Source: Musa acuminata AAA Group (taxonomy: Eukaryota; Streptophyta; Magnoliopsida; Zingiberales; Musaceae). Taken from it: DNA of 64,000 nt. The notes under the pieces were generated by a model. The model searched no databases. It was not told the DNA's origin and worked only from the letters and a program-made list of their open reading frames with translations. The translations under genes and the position numbers were made by a program. Positions 41,627 to 53,058 of this stretch are shown here, one piece after another (the first letter of the stretch is position 1; the number at the start of each line of letters is the position of its first letter). The stretch lies in contig NC_088347.1 in NCBI RefSeq assembly GCF_036884655.1, positions 11,666,501-11,730,500 on the forward strand, given 5' to 3'.

Positions 41627-44600
41627 ATGAATACCTTACCAACTTTCATTTGTTTATTACTAACGAAAATAACATGCTAGAATGTTCGCGGACTTAATAA
41701 GCTTGAGAAATGTCGGGAGCTCAATAGAATAATCAAGTATGCCGCATGTGATATTGTTATTCTAGTGGAAACGAAAAGTAAACAATTGTGCGTTCAAGCT
41801 CAAAAGAATTTAATATGGTCGGACGCAGAACTGTTTACCAATGACTCAAATGAAACTTTTGGTAGAATATGGGTCTTAGGGCATCCTTGTTAGGATCGGA
41901 GCGGCACTAAGAGGGGGGGGTGAATTAGTGCAGCAGATTAAAACTTCGGTTTTAGAAAATCTTTCGTACGATAAGAACGGAACTTGAAAAGCTTAATCTT
42001 GAAAGCGTATTCTTAAATATGCGCAGCAAAAGTAATAAGGAACTTAAAGCATATAAGAAGGTTTGCAATAATGTAAATAGCAATAATGAAATGCAAACCA
42101 AGAATCACGCCGATTTTAGAGTGGTTCGGTCAAATGACCTACTCCACTTGCGAGGCCCCTCTTCGATGAGGCTCCCACCTTCCACTAGCAAATCTCTTGA
42201 AATGGAAGGGTAAATACCCCTCTTACAACTCTTTTACAAGCGGTTCACTCTCTTACAGATTTTCGAGAAGAGATGAGGTGAACACTAGCAAATTGAAAAG
42301 AAGACAAGCTAAAACTTTTCTAAGACCTTTCTTTCAAACTCTTGCTGCTCAAAAAGTTGTTTTCTCAGCTGAGAATAGAGGGGTATTTATAGGCCCCAAG
42401 AGGATTCAAATTTGGGCTCCAAAATTTGAATTCTCATTGGGTTCCCGATGCTGGCGGTGCCACCGCCTATTAGTGGCGGTGCCACCGCCTGTCACTTGTC
42501 GAGCGGATAGTGCTGGGCGGTGCCACCGCCTGGCTCTCGGACACTGGGCGGTGCCACCGCCTATAGTGTTTTCAGCCCGTCTACAGTGTTTTCAGCCTAC
42601 TTAGTTTGGCTTCAATCTTGGCCCAAACTAATCCGAACTCGGGCCCAATTGGCCCCTACTTAGGTTATAGGATTAATACCTAATCCTAACCCTAATTAAC
42701 ATGCTAACTACGATTTTTAAGACATTTTCTAAGCTATTACAAAGTTCGTAAGTCAAGACTTCTTCCGGCGAGCTTCCGACGAACTTCCGACGGTCTTCCG
42801 ATAAACTCTCGTAAACCATTCTGCGGACTCCCGGAAAGCTCCTAGACTTCACGATTTGATCTTGGCGAGTTCCAACGAGCTTCTTCAGCAAGCTCCGATC
42901 TTTCTCGGCTAGCTCCGCGAACTTCCAACGAACCTTCCGGCGAGCTTCCGAAAATCCCTTCGGCAAGCTCCCTACTCATTCTCGGCTAGTTCCGGCAGCA
43001 TTCCCGACGAACCTTCGGACTTCCGTCGAACTCTTAAACTCCCAATGAATCCTTCGTGCTTGACTCCGCACTTTGTTTCGCTTTATGTCTTCATCGTTAT
43101 CGTAGTTAATCCTGCATAGCAAGCCAAAACTCTACTCCGATCTAGATAGTTATTACAACGCGAATCGACATTACGTTGCCCGGCATGTCATTGGTTGGCG
43201 CTTCGTCCGATTCTTCAGCGCATCGTCCTCTCTTGCGGCTTGTTGCCCAATCGGCGGTTGACCTCCGCAACCCCGATATCCTTGGTGCAATTCCGCTCTT
43301 GGCCCGATGCCCGACGTCCGAAGCCTTCTACCATCCAATATCCTAACGTGATCTCCTCCGGCGCAACGTCAATTCCTCTTGTGTTAACTGTCTAGTCCTA
43401 ATCGAGTAGACCTGCATCACTCAAAATGCAGTTAAACATCTAAACACAATCAATTAGTTTCATCATCAAAATCCGAGATTCAACAATCCTAACTCTATTA
43501 AGGCTTGGTTTATTTCTACTACTGATCAATTCATTCATCTTAAGGTAGAGGACAAAAAGAATGGCTATCAATTCAATTTCACTGGTATATATGCTTCAAA
43601 CAGTATGCAAGAAAGAAATACTCTTTGGTCTGACATGACTAATATTGTAAATGGCTGTCTCAATGTACCTTGGATTGTTCTTGGAGACTTTAATACTGTT
43701 CGGTACACAAATGAAAAAGAGGGGGGTAGACAACTTTCAGAAAGCCAACTTCAAAGTTTTAATGATTACATTGACACTACAGCATTGTTTGATATGAAAT
43801 CTGTGGGTAATTGGCTCTCCTGGAGTAATCAAGGTGCTGCTAACAGAAAAATAATGCCTTGACTTGATAGGTGTTTGATTAATCATGAATGGATAATAGT
43901 TTACCCAGATTCACTTCTTGAGTATGGTGATCCTTTGTTTTCTGACCATTCTTTAATGTATATACAAGCAAACAAAGTGCCACCAAGAGGCAAGAAACCG
44001 TTTAGATTCTTTAACATGTGGAGTACTCATCCTAAATTCCTTGATGTTATTAGATCTGCTTGAAATGTTAATGTGCATGGATCCCCCCCTTACATCTTAT
44101 GTCAAAAGCTCAAAGCCTGTAAAGCAGCACTAAAGGAGTGGAATACAAATACCTTTAGCAATATTACCACCAGAGTTCAATTTTGCAGAAAGGAACTAAT
44201 GTCATTACAACATGAGCTGCAACTTCAGCCAAATGATGAGAATATTATTTACAAAGAGACAGAAGCCAGAAATAACTTCATGCAAGCCTTAAAACAGGAG
44301 GAAAGTTTTGCAAAACAGAAATCTCGACAACATTGGCTTACACTAGGGGATTCCAATACTAAATTTTTCTATGATTCAATTGAAACTCGAAGGGCTATTA
44401 ACCGTATCAGCAAATGCAGAGATAAAGATGATAATCTTATTGAGAATTTAGATGAGGTTAAAGCACACATAGAGCAATTTTTTTATTCCTTACTCAATCA
44501 AGCTGGGAAACCTAATAACATTCATGTTGAGCCGACAAGAAATTTGATTCGGAAGCTATTTCAATCCTCAATGCCCCAATTACAGATGACGAAATTGTAT

Positions 44601-46758
44601 GTGTTGTCTTTATGTCACTAAAGCACAAAAGCCCAAGTTCAGATGGATTTCCAACTGAATTTTGCCTAACTGCTTGGTCTATTATTGGAAATGATGTTAT
44701 CAAGGCTTGCCAACATTTTTTCTCTTCAGGTCATATTCTTAGAGAGATTAATTGCACTTTTAGTTCTTTAATTCCGAAGAATGCAGGGGCTGATTCACTA
44801 GAGGACTATCGACCCATATCATTATGCAACTTTATTTACAAGATCATCTCCAAAGTATTGGCAAATAGAATGCAAAAGGTAATACACAAGATCATTAGCC
44901 CAAATCAAGCTACTTTCATCAAAAGGAGAAGTATACATCATAACATTTTACTAGCTAATGACTTTGTCAAAGATTTGCACTCAAAATGAAGAGGGACAAA
45001 AATCTGTTATAAAGCTGATTTACGGAAAACCTTTGATTCAGTTAATAGGAAATTTATCGATAAGATGCTCCTCGATATGAACTTCCCACAGCAATGGGTT
45101 AATTGGATTCAATCTTGCTTGGAAACATCAAAGTTTTCGATACTCTTTAATGGCTCCCCTATTTGTTTTTTTGGGAGCACGAATGGCATCCGACAAGGTG
45201 ATCCACTCTCTCCGTATCTCTTTACTATTGCGATGGATGGACTTAGCTATATATTGGAACATGTAGTCTTAAATGGCAGCATTAAGGTACCCATTCCTGG
45301 TTCTATTCATATATCACACATAACATTTGTAGATGATTTACTTATCTTTCTCCAAAATGATCCAACTTCAGTAAAGAACCTGGCTACTATTATGAATGAC
45401 TTTGGTATGGTTTTTGGAAAAGTAAAGTATATATGAGCCCTTACGTTGAGGATAAGGTCTTTAGTGCACAAACTTTGGGGGTTAGTGAGGGAAGCCTACC
45501 AGTTCCTTATTTGGGTCTCCCGCTCATATCCATAGGCATTCACAAAACCCACTGTCAGTCTATCCTACAAAAAATAAATAATAAAATTTCTTCTTGGAAA
45601 AATATGCTTCTATCAAAAGCAGGACGACTCGAAATCATCCGTTCGGTATTGCACTCCTACTCTATATTTTGGTGTAATGTATTTCTTCTGCTTGCTGGAC
45701 TTCTCCAAGATATTGAACGGTTATTAATGAACTTCTTCTGGAATGGCACAAATGATAAGGCAATGCATATGGTAAATTGGGATAGCATTTGTAAACCGAA
45801 AGATGAAGGGGGGCTAAACTTGAGAAATACTAGAGATTGGAATCAAGCATGCCTGGTACAGCAATTGTGGGATCTTTTGCAAAACAAATGTTCCTTATGG
45901 TCACAATGGGTTTCTAATAGGTATCTTTTAAAGGAATCAATCTGGAAAATTTCAACAAGAACATATCACTCTACAGCTTGGAAAGGAATTTTAAAGGCAA
46001 GGAATAGGCTAATTAAACACATTTCTTATGCAATCTCTTCTGGAACTAGTACTAATATGTGGTACAATCCTTGGGTGAATGGGAAGAGTATATTTCAATT
46101 ATATGGCGATAGAAAACGAAATGATCTTGGGGCTCCCAAAGATTGGAAGGTTTCCGAGTTCATTACTAACGGTACCTAGTGTCTCCCTAATCCTATTTCT
46201 CCCGAAATGTTATCACTTTGGCTGACTATCATAGCTATTCCAATCAGGAACAACTCTTCAGATATACTTATTTGGCCTCATGACAATGGCAAATTTAGTG
46301 CCACATCCGTATGGAATCAAATTAGGTAAAGAAATAACAAGTGGGTCCCAAGCAGTTTGACATGGGATCGACCGGGATCACAAAGACATTCCTTATGTAC
46401 ATGGCAGGCCCTTCTCAATAAACTACCTACAATAGACAATATGAAATGAATAGGTATCTATCATGTTAACCGATGCTCCCTTTGTATGCAACAAGAAGAA
46501 ACTATTGACCTCATGCAATGTTTCTCAAGAAAAGGGCCTCTCACACAACTAGTAAAGGTTACATTCAGATGCGCTATTTGGTGGATGTGGAAGGAGAGAT
46601 GTAACAGAATCTTTGAATGTTAACACACAAATAATGCTCAGCTCTTAAAAGAGATTATTAGAGACTCAAGATCCTGTTTGGAGCATAATCTCAAAACCGA
46701 GCACTTTAACCAAAGAGAAAAAGATATTTTTATCAAATTTAATTTTGCTATTAGTTAA
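41627..46758 (+). pseudogene. LINE gamma ORF2 (EN-RT-zf-RVT), split by a solo LTR
   Basis: The ATG at 41627 follows the ORF1 stop by one base (TAGGATG) and reads into the EN start (NVRGLNK, with the preceding Trp codon changed to TAG). EN continues after the solo LTR (VLGDFNTVRYTNEKEGG at about 43675; SDHSLMYIQ near 43945). RT: DYRPISLCNFIYKI near 44805, then GIRQGDPLSPYLF and FVDD (near 45325) in 45065-45436, then WKNMLLSKAGRLE (45433-46179). The zf-RVT begins RCSLCMQQEE near 46475, but ~118 bp of it are deleted. Numerous stops. Ends TAA 46756-46758. Confidence 0.88.
41888..43485 (-). repeat. Solo copia LTR (1598 bp) with target duplication
   Basis: TGTTAGGATCGG…GATTCAACA, flanked by the perfect 5-bp duplication ATCCT (41883-41887, 43486-43490), inside LINE gamma EN. 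No PBS, PPT or internal sequence remains, so this is a product of LTR-LTR recombination. It is the same LTR superfamily as Omega and Psi but a diverged subfamily. It has an 8-G run near 41913, minus-strand TATAAATA at 42384-42391, GGCGGTGCCACCGCC motifs at 42450-42565 and a CTTCCGACGA repeat field at 42760-43060. Confidence 0.93.
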
Positions 46759-46844
46759 AAATCTTGGGAATGATGCCAAATAATGTACCCACAGGTAGTT
46801 TTGATATAACTGGATAAACATTTTCTATGTTGACTATAATTGGG

Positions 46845-46876
46845 AGTTATAGTCTACAGCATGTGTAGTCATAACT
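46845..46876 (+). other. 3' UTR hairpin of LINE gamma
   Basis: AGTTATAGTCTACAGCATG… and its imperfect complement, the plus-strand form of the 32-nt inverted repeat in alpha, delta and epsilon, about 110 bp before the poly(A). Confidence 0.55.
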
Positions 46877-47001
46877 ATCGTATTCGCACTCTATGAGTTA
46901 CTTGGCTTTGTCTATGACTTGTATAGATAAAGCTATTTGTAGAAACTTTACACATAATCAATTTACTTTTACTTACCAAAAAAAAAAGTTTGCTAGATGT
47001 G

Positions 47002-48985
47002 CACATTAGCATGTTTTGCTTCTTCTTTAGATTTCAAGCTAGCAATTCTTTGTGATGTTCCAAGATAGTAATTTCTTCTCAAAATGTGTAACTTAGCACA
47101 CATTGCTTCTCTTGAGATTTGCAAGCTAGCTAGCAAGCTACGAAAATTTGCTCCTATGTCATTGTCAAATAGAAGGGAATAACAATACAATAATTCATTT
47201 CCCTTTACTATAATCTTCAAATCATAAAAAGGGTTAAGTATCAATCTTATTCAAATCATATTTTTAAATTAAAACATGCACATTTTCAAAACCTTACATT
47301 TCATTTTTTATGCATGATATTAAAAATAAATCAATCATCATTGCAACACATCATTCATATTATTAAAATGTAAAATCATCAAACATGATACAAATATTTA
47401 TTTTCATTTTTGCAAGGATCAAATCCATTTTTGCAAGGATCAAGCTACATTTTTGCAAGGATCAAAATATGTATGTGAGTCAAATCCTTGCAAATGTTAA
47501 AAAGGATCTTCTTTTTTCAAGAAGAAATTCATAAGAAGGAATCCTTTCATCAAATCCATTTCTCAAAAAAAATATTTTTCACACGATAAGTCAATGAGAG
47601 ATGCATTTGTTAATTGATTCCATATGTCAAAAATCAATGATATGAAACAAACTCGATATGACATATGCTTATGAAAACTACATTAAGTCCGGAAGAGAAA
47701 TACTAAATCATGTTAGGATCAAGAAAATCCAAAAATAAAATTTAATACTTTCATGCATTCGGACATGGTTTTGCAATAGATTTTCAAACACAATCATGAA
47801 GATAAAATATGCTCATCATCATGAAAATTTTTGTATCCAAAACATATAATTTTCAACATGTTATTAAGGAATGTAATAGTGTAAAATTCTCATTATAGCA
47901 ATTATATCCTACTATGTATGATCGAAATTTCTCCCCATTTTATCATTGTAAACAAGAAAGAAGAAGGGAAGAACAAAATAGTGTAAAATATTTTAACCAT
48001 TTCAAGGCATACAAGCCATAAATACAATCACATCATGTCATCAAAAGATAAAATCACTTGAATACCAAAAGACAAGATTCATTTTGACACATATAATCTT
48101 TAAATAAAAAAATAAAAGGAATTCTTAGGAGATCATGATATAGATAAAATTTATTCAAACTTATATGAGAACAAGATATTAATTTAAGCATATAAAATTT
48201 CTCAATTCATTATGAATCATAAAAAAATTGTAGTTCCGAAAAATCATGATTCATTTAGGAAAATTTTCTCTTTAGTACATGACAAGAAGAAATATAGCAA
48301 TGATACCAATCATGATTCATTTGGATAGTAGATGGTAAAAAGAATCATTGAGGATAAAAGATCTCGATTTTTATAGTGTAAGTCTCAAGTTTTAAATTTC
48401 AAAAAATCTAGATAAAGCCCATTCAAATTCAAATCATCAAATCAAAATCATTTTCAAGAGATTCATAAAAAGATGATAAAATAGATTCATCAAAGTCAAT
48501 AAGATAGAGAAAAAGAATTTTCAAGAAAAATGCTTTTCTCTATTTAGTTGTTTCATACAAGCATGCCTTTGTCAAAAATAATATATATCTTCAATCGTTT
48601 AGGATCGAAAAATAAATTCCGTCATAAAAACCTTCAAGATCAATAAACCACAAAAATCATCATGTATAACTTTAAAATCTCATGCATAAAATAAAATCAT
48701 CAATCATGGTATTAAAACATCATTATGCATTATTAAATCATCAAGCAAGATTTCATATTTTCAATCAAAAATCATTTTGTTTGTTTATCATAAGATATGC
48801 ATTTTTTATGATTATTTTTAAAATCATTGGAAAGGTAAGTATGATAAGCATAATCCTAATTCATTAGCTTTTTCATTCTATTATTTAAACATGTAATTTT
48901 CAAGAAAATTAACTCTATACTAAAAAAGAAAATGCATTATGGAAAACATCATGTAATTTTGAAATAAATTAAGGGGGTTTTAATT
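47002..48985 (-). other. AT-rich non-coding internal region of Omega
   Basis: About 2 kb of AT-rich sequence with no ORF of note. Words such as CATTTTTGCAAGGATCAA (three times near 47405-47465), and a block around 47580-47660, are collinear with Psi at about 53930-54130. In a complete copia element this place would be pol. A degenerate PPT-like hairpin (TTTCTCCCCATTTTATCATTG) lies near 47928. No gene is seen. Confidence 0.75.
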
Positions 48986-49835
48986 ACCTCATCGTTAAAT
49001 GTCATTAAGACATAGTTTGCCACCTCGCCTTTCTTGATTTTCTCCTCATCTTCGGAGGAGCTCAATTCATCCCACTTTGTGTTCTTCTTCTTACGTTCAA
49101 AGCGAGTAGTTCCATTCTTTCTGTTCTTAATTTTTTGTTTATTTAATTTTTTAAATTTCTTAGTAAGTAGTTCGTTTTCACCATCACTTGAGCTTATGCT
49201 TGAGTGGTCTTCAAATGTTCTATGTCACAAATCCTTCCTATTCTTTGGAAGGTGGTTTTGTTCATCATGTGTATTGCGCACCATTTCATATGTCATCAAT
49301 GAACCGATAAGTTCTTCAAGTGGCAAAATATTTAAATCTTTTGTTTCTTGTATTGTCGTTACTTTTGATTCCCAAGCTTTAGAGCTTTTAAACCATTGAT
49401 GACATCCGTAAAACGGGTGTACATGTCTACAATGGTTTAGCTCGGCTTCATTCGAAAAAGCTCGAAATCATGCATTAAAAAGTTAATTTTTGAATCTTTA
49501 ACTCTAGAAGTGCCTTTGTGTGTGATTTCAAGAGTGTGTCATATGTAGAAAGTCATTTCGCACAAAGAAACCTAATTGAATTTATTTTTATCTAAGGCGC
49601 AAAACAAGGCATTCATAGCCTTTGCATTTAGAGAAAACGTCTTCTTCTCCAAATCATTCCAATGGCTCATTGGAAGAGAAGACATTTCAAATCCGATTTT
49701 GACTATATGCCATAAATCAAGATTCAATGAAAGCAAGAAAACTCTCATTCGAGTTTTCCAATAAGTGTAGTCTGTCCCATTGAAGAAGGGAGGATGAATG
49801 AGAGAGTGACCCTCTTGGTTGCCGAACAGAGCCAT
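48986..49835 (-). pseudogene. Copia Gag remnant of Omega
   Basis: Open for 87 codons from ATG 49835: PPFFNGTDYTYWKTRMRVFL, LWHIVKIGFE, NAKAMNALFCALDKNKFN. This is the N-terminal Gag signature of plant copia/Sirevirus elements. Downstream, in broken frames, LMHDFELFRMKPS and MYTRFTDVINGLKAL (about 49475-49390) join directly to LPLEELIGSLMTYEM (about 49330-49280), with the segment between missing. A Lys/Glu-rich tail ends with MTFNDEV near 49000. No zinc knuckle or protease follows. It starts 50 bp inside the PBS, the normal position for Gag. Confidence 0.82.
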
Positions 49836-49870
49836 TTCTCTTTGGTTTTAATCCAAGTGAGAAATAACAA

Positions 49871-49883
49871 GGCTCTGATACCA
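49871..49883 (-). other. Primer-binding site of Omega
   Basis: The minus strand reads TGGTATCAGAGCC, two bases inside the 5' LTR. This initiator Met-tRNA site fixes the orientation of Omega and shows that 49886 is the 5' LTR boundary. Confidence 0.92.
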
Positions 49884-49885
49884 AT

Positions 49886-51040
49886 TGTTAGGATCAAGAG
49901 CACTAAGAGGGGGGGAGGGGGGGGGGGGGGGGGGGGGGTGAATTAGTGCAGCGAAAAACTTTCGACGATTAAAACTACGTTCGTACGATGAAATCGTTTC
50001 CGACGTAAAACCATTTTAGGAAACTTAACTTGAAAGCGAGTTCGCAAAGGAGTGCAGCAAAAGTAATAAGGAAGTAAAACACATATGGAGGTTTGCAGTA
50101 ACGTAAGCAGCAAGAAGAAATGCAAACCAGAGAGCATCGTAATTTTAGAGTGGTTCGGTCAATCTTGACCTACATCTACTTTTGGCTTCCTCCTCTGACA
50201 AGATCACCAACGTCCACTAAAGACCTTCCTTCAATAGATGAAGGCCAACCACCCTTTTACAGTTTTACTCCTTTTGACAAGCTTAGGAGACTCACCTTAC
50301 AGAATTTTCACTCATCTCTTGAATGATCGAAACTTGGAAGAAAAGAGGGAGGAGAACTTTTAGCTTATTCAACACTTTTGATCTATAAAAATCATAGAGT
50401 AAGATTGGATTTTTTATGCCTTTTGGTTGCCCTTTCATGCAAGAAAGGGTGGGGTTTATATAGGCCACAACTGATTTGAATTTGGAGCTCAAATGTGTCA
50501 TCTCCCATATTTTCGGGGTCCTGGTGGTACTACCTCTCGGAGACTGAGCTCAGGCGGTACCACCGCCTGACAAGGGCGGTGCCACCGCCTGACAGGGGTG
50601 GTACCACTACCTAACAGGGCAATACCACCACCCAGTCTCGCTCGGAGACTAAGCCCAGGCGGTACCACCGTCTGACCTGGGCGGTTGCACCGCCCAGCTT
50701 TCTTGAGCTCCTGGGTAGTGCCACCACCGACCCAAACGGTGCCACCGCCGACCCAGACGGTGCCACCGCCGGCCAGGAAATCTAGGTCCGAATGGGCTGA
50801 TTCATTGGGCCCAATTTGGGTTTGTCAAGGGCCCAATTGTCCCCATATTAAGTTAATGGGATCACCTCTCATTCCTAACTTAATCTACATGCTAACTATG
50901 ATATTTCTTAAGACATTTACTGCAACTTGCTCCTGTGCGTCAATCGCTTCTTCCGGCGAACATTTGACGAACACTCAGCGATGCTCCGGACTTGCGATGA
51001 TCCACTTGGCGAGTTCCGATGAGCTTCTTTGGCAAGCTCC
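49886..51040 (-). repeat. 5' LTR of Omega (1155 bp visible, split by Psi)
   Basis: Collinear with the 3' LTR at 35729 but clearly diverged. It carries a 22-G run (49917-49938) where the 3' LTR has 15 G. Motif cluster GGCGGT(A/G)CCACCGCC at 50523-50775. TATATAAA at 50455-50462 (minus strand). Homology stops at GCAAGCTCC (51040), where the 3' LTR continues TAGACTTCTC, so the rest lies beyond Psi. Confidence 0.88.
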
Positions 51041-53058
51041 TGTTAGGATCAAGAGCACTAAGAGGGGGGGGGGGGTGAATTAGTGCAGCGAAAAACTTTC
51101 TGCGATTAAAACGAAACTGCGTTCGAATGATAAAAACGATTTATGTGTGAAGGCCGATTCTAAGCAAGATGATGTTAAAGTCAATATATGAAGGTAGTTT
51201 GCAGCTATGATGAAAACCAGAATATAAGCGCAAACTGAAATATGACGTTCGCACGAAAAAACTGATTTACGTCTAAATGCTGATTCGTAAATCACTTGAT
51301 TAGGCAAGATGCAGTTTAAGCAAGAGTATAAAGGCAGTTTGCAGTTATGGTAGAGCTCAAAACGTAAATCCAATTTGAAATATGATGATCGTACGAAAAA
51401 ACATATTTACGTCTAAACGCTTATTCGGAAAGTGAAAGGCTTGAAACCCGATTGTATATGCGCAAAAAACAGTAAGCTTCATAGGAGGTTTGCAGTAAAG
51501 ATAATATGCTCAAAGTAAATGCACACTGAGATTTAGAGTGGTTGGTAAATCTTTACCTACTCTACTTTTGGCTTCCTCCACCGACGAGGTCACCAACGTC
51601 AACTAGAGGCCTTCATTCAATAGGCGAAGGCCAACCACCCTTTTACAGTTTCACTCCTTTTGACGGGCTTAGGAGACAACCCTTAGAGAAATTTTCTCTC
51701 CTCTCTTTACAACTCAGAACTTTGAAGAACATAGGGAGAAGAACTTTTGGCCTTTACAACAATTTTGAGCTCTAAGAATCACAAAAAGGATCAAGATTTC
51801 GGTATTAAATTGTTGCCTATCAATGCTGAATGGGTGGGGTATTTATAGGCCCCAACCCAGTTCAAATTTGGAGCTTAAAACTGTCAATTCCTGGAATTCC
51901 GGGATCAGGTGGTTGCACCTCCTGACTAGAGCGGTTGCACCGCCTGGTAGAGCTCGAAGACTAAGCATCTAGGCAGTGCTACCTCCTATCAGGGTTGGTT
52001 GCACCTTCTAACAAAGCTCAAAGACCGAGCTCAGGCGGTTGCACCTCCTGACTGAGGCGGTTGCATCGCCTGGCAGAGCTCGAAGATTGAGCTCAGGCGG
52101 TGCCACCTCCTATCAGGGGAGGTTGCACCGCCCAGTCTCGCTCGGAGACTGAGCCCCAAGCGGTGCCACCGCCTAGCTAGGGCGGTTGCACCTCCCAATC
52201 TCGCTCGGAGACTGAGCCCAGGCGGTGCAACCTCCTACCTTGGGCGATTCAACCGCTTGCTAGAAATCAGGGTCCGAATGGGTTGATCCATTCGGCCCAA
52301 TTTGGGTTTTTCAAGGGCCCAATTGCCCCAAGATTAAGTTAATGGGATCACCTCCCATTTCCAACTTAATCAATGTGCTAACTACGATTTTTCCTAAGAC
52401 ATTTACTGCAACTTACTCCGGTGCGTCAATCGCTTCTTCCGGCGAGCTTTCGGCAAACTTCCGTCGATCATCCGATGAACCCTCAGTGATGCTCCTGCGG
52501 ACTTCCGGCAAACTCCTGGACTTGCAACGATTCACTTGGCGAGTTCCGACGAGCTTCTTTGGTAAGCTTATGGACTTCTCGGATTTGTTCTCGTAGAACC
52601 TCCGACAACTGTCTGAACTTCCGTCGAACTCTCGAACTCCCAACGTGATCATTGTCTTGACCCCGGCGCAACTTCAATCGAGACAATTAATCCTAAGCAA
52701 TTAACCAACTTGTCTGGCATGTCATTGGTCCTTCGACGCTTCGTATGATTCTTCGGCACATCGTCCTCTCCTATAGCCTATTGCCCAATCGGCAAGTTGA
52801 CTCCGCAACTCCGATATCCTTGGCACAATACCTGCTCTTCTTGGCCCGATGCCTGAGTCCACGGCCCGAAGCCTTCTGTCGATACGTCGATCGATCCACC
52901 AGCCCGACGTCCAATCTTCTGACATGTTCCTCCGGCACAACATGATTTTTCTGCTTTAATTGTCTCATCCTGATCGAAGGATCCTACATCACTCAAAACG
53001 CAGATTAAATCATAAACATATATCAAGTGGTTTCATCATCAAAATACGAGATTCAACA
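51041..53058 (-). repeat. 3' LTR of Psi (2018 bp)
   Basis: TGTTAGGATC…GATTCAACA with intact ends. It is longer than the Omega LTR mainly because of an internal ~150-bp diverged duplication (51160-51420; GTAGTTTGCAGCTATG and GGCAGTTTGCAGTTATG blocks, each followed by ATTTACGTCTAAA). 12-G run at 51064-51075. TATAAATA on the minus strand at 51840-51847. GGCGGTTGCACC(G/T)CC motifs at 51905-52255. Confidence 0.88.

Larger units (their letters stand above)
37920..46985 (+). mobile_element. LINE gamma, full-length with internal duplications and a solo LTR
   Basis: A plus-strand LINE flanked by a 16-bp target duplication AAGTTTGCTAGACGTG (37904-37919) and AAGTTTGCTAGATGTG (46986-47001), one mismatch. 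It starts TAGCGGCGAC, as alpha does, and ends in a poly(A) tract. ORF1 is disrupted by two ~900-bp tandem copies with a non-LINE spacer. ORF2 carries a 1598-bp solo LTR. Many stops make it inactive. The target is the AT-rich internal region of Omega. Confidence 0.93.
35729..51040 (-). mobile_element. Ty1/copia element 'Omega' (Sirevirus-like, pol-less), interrupted
   Basis: A minus-strand element with its 3' LTR at 35729-37421, PPT-side sequence at 37422, AT-rich internal sequence, a Gag remnant (49835-48990), PBS at 49871-49883 and 5' LTR from 49886. The 5' LTR is split at 51040 by Psi, and its remainder lies outside the window. LINE gamma sits inside at 37920-46985. Without gamma the internal region is only ~3.4 kb, and no PR, integrase, RT or RNase H can be found. 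The element is a non-autonomous, Gag-only derivative. Family assignment rests on the Gag motifs, the LTR ends and the repeated PPT-like motifs. Confidence 0.85.

Noticed and set aside
47002..48985. Host intergenic DNA or a small gene in the AT-rich stretch
   Set aside because: Collinear with the internal region of Psi (about 53930-54130) and lies between the Omega LTR/PBS landmarks, so it belongs to the copia element.
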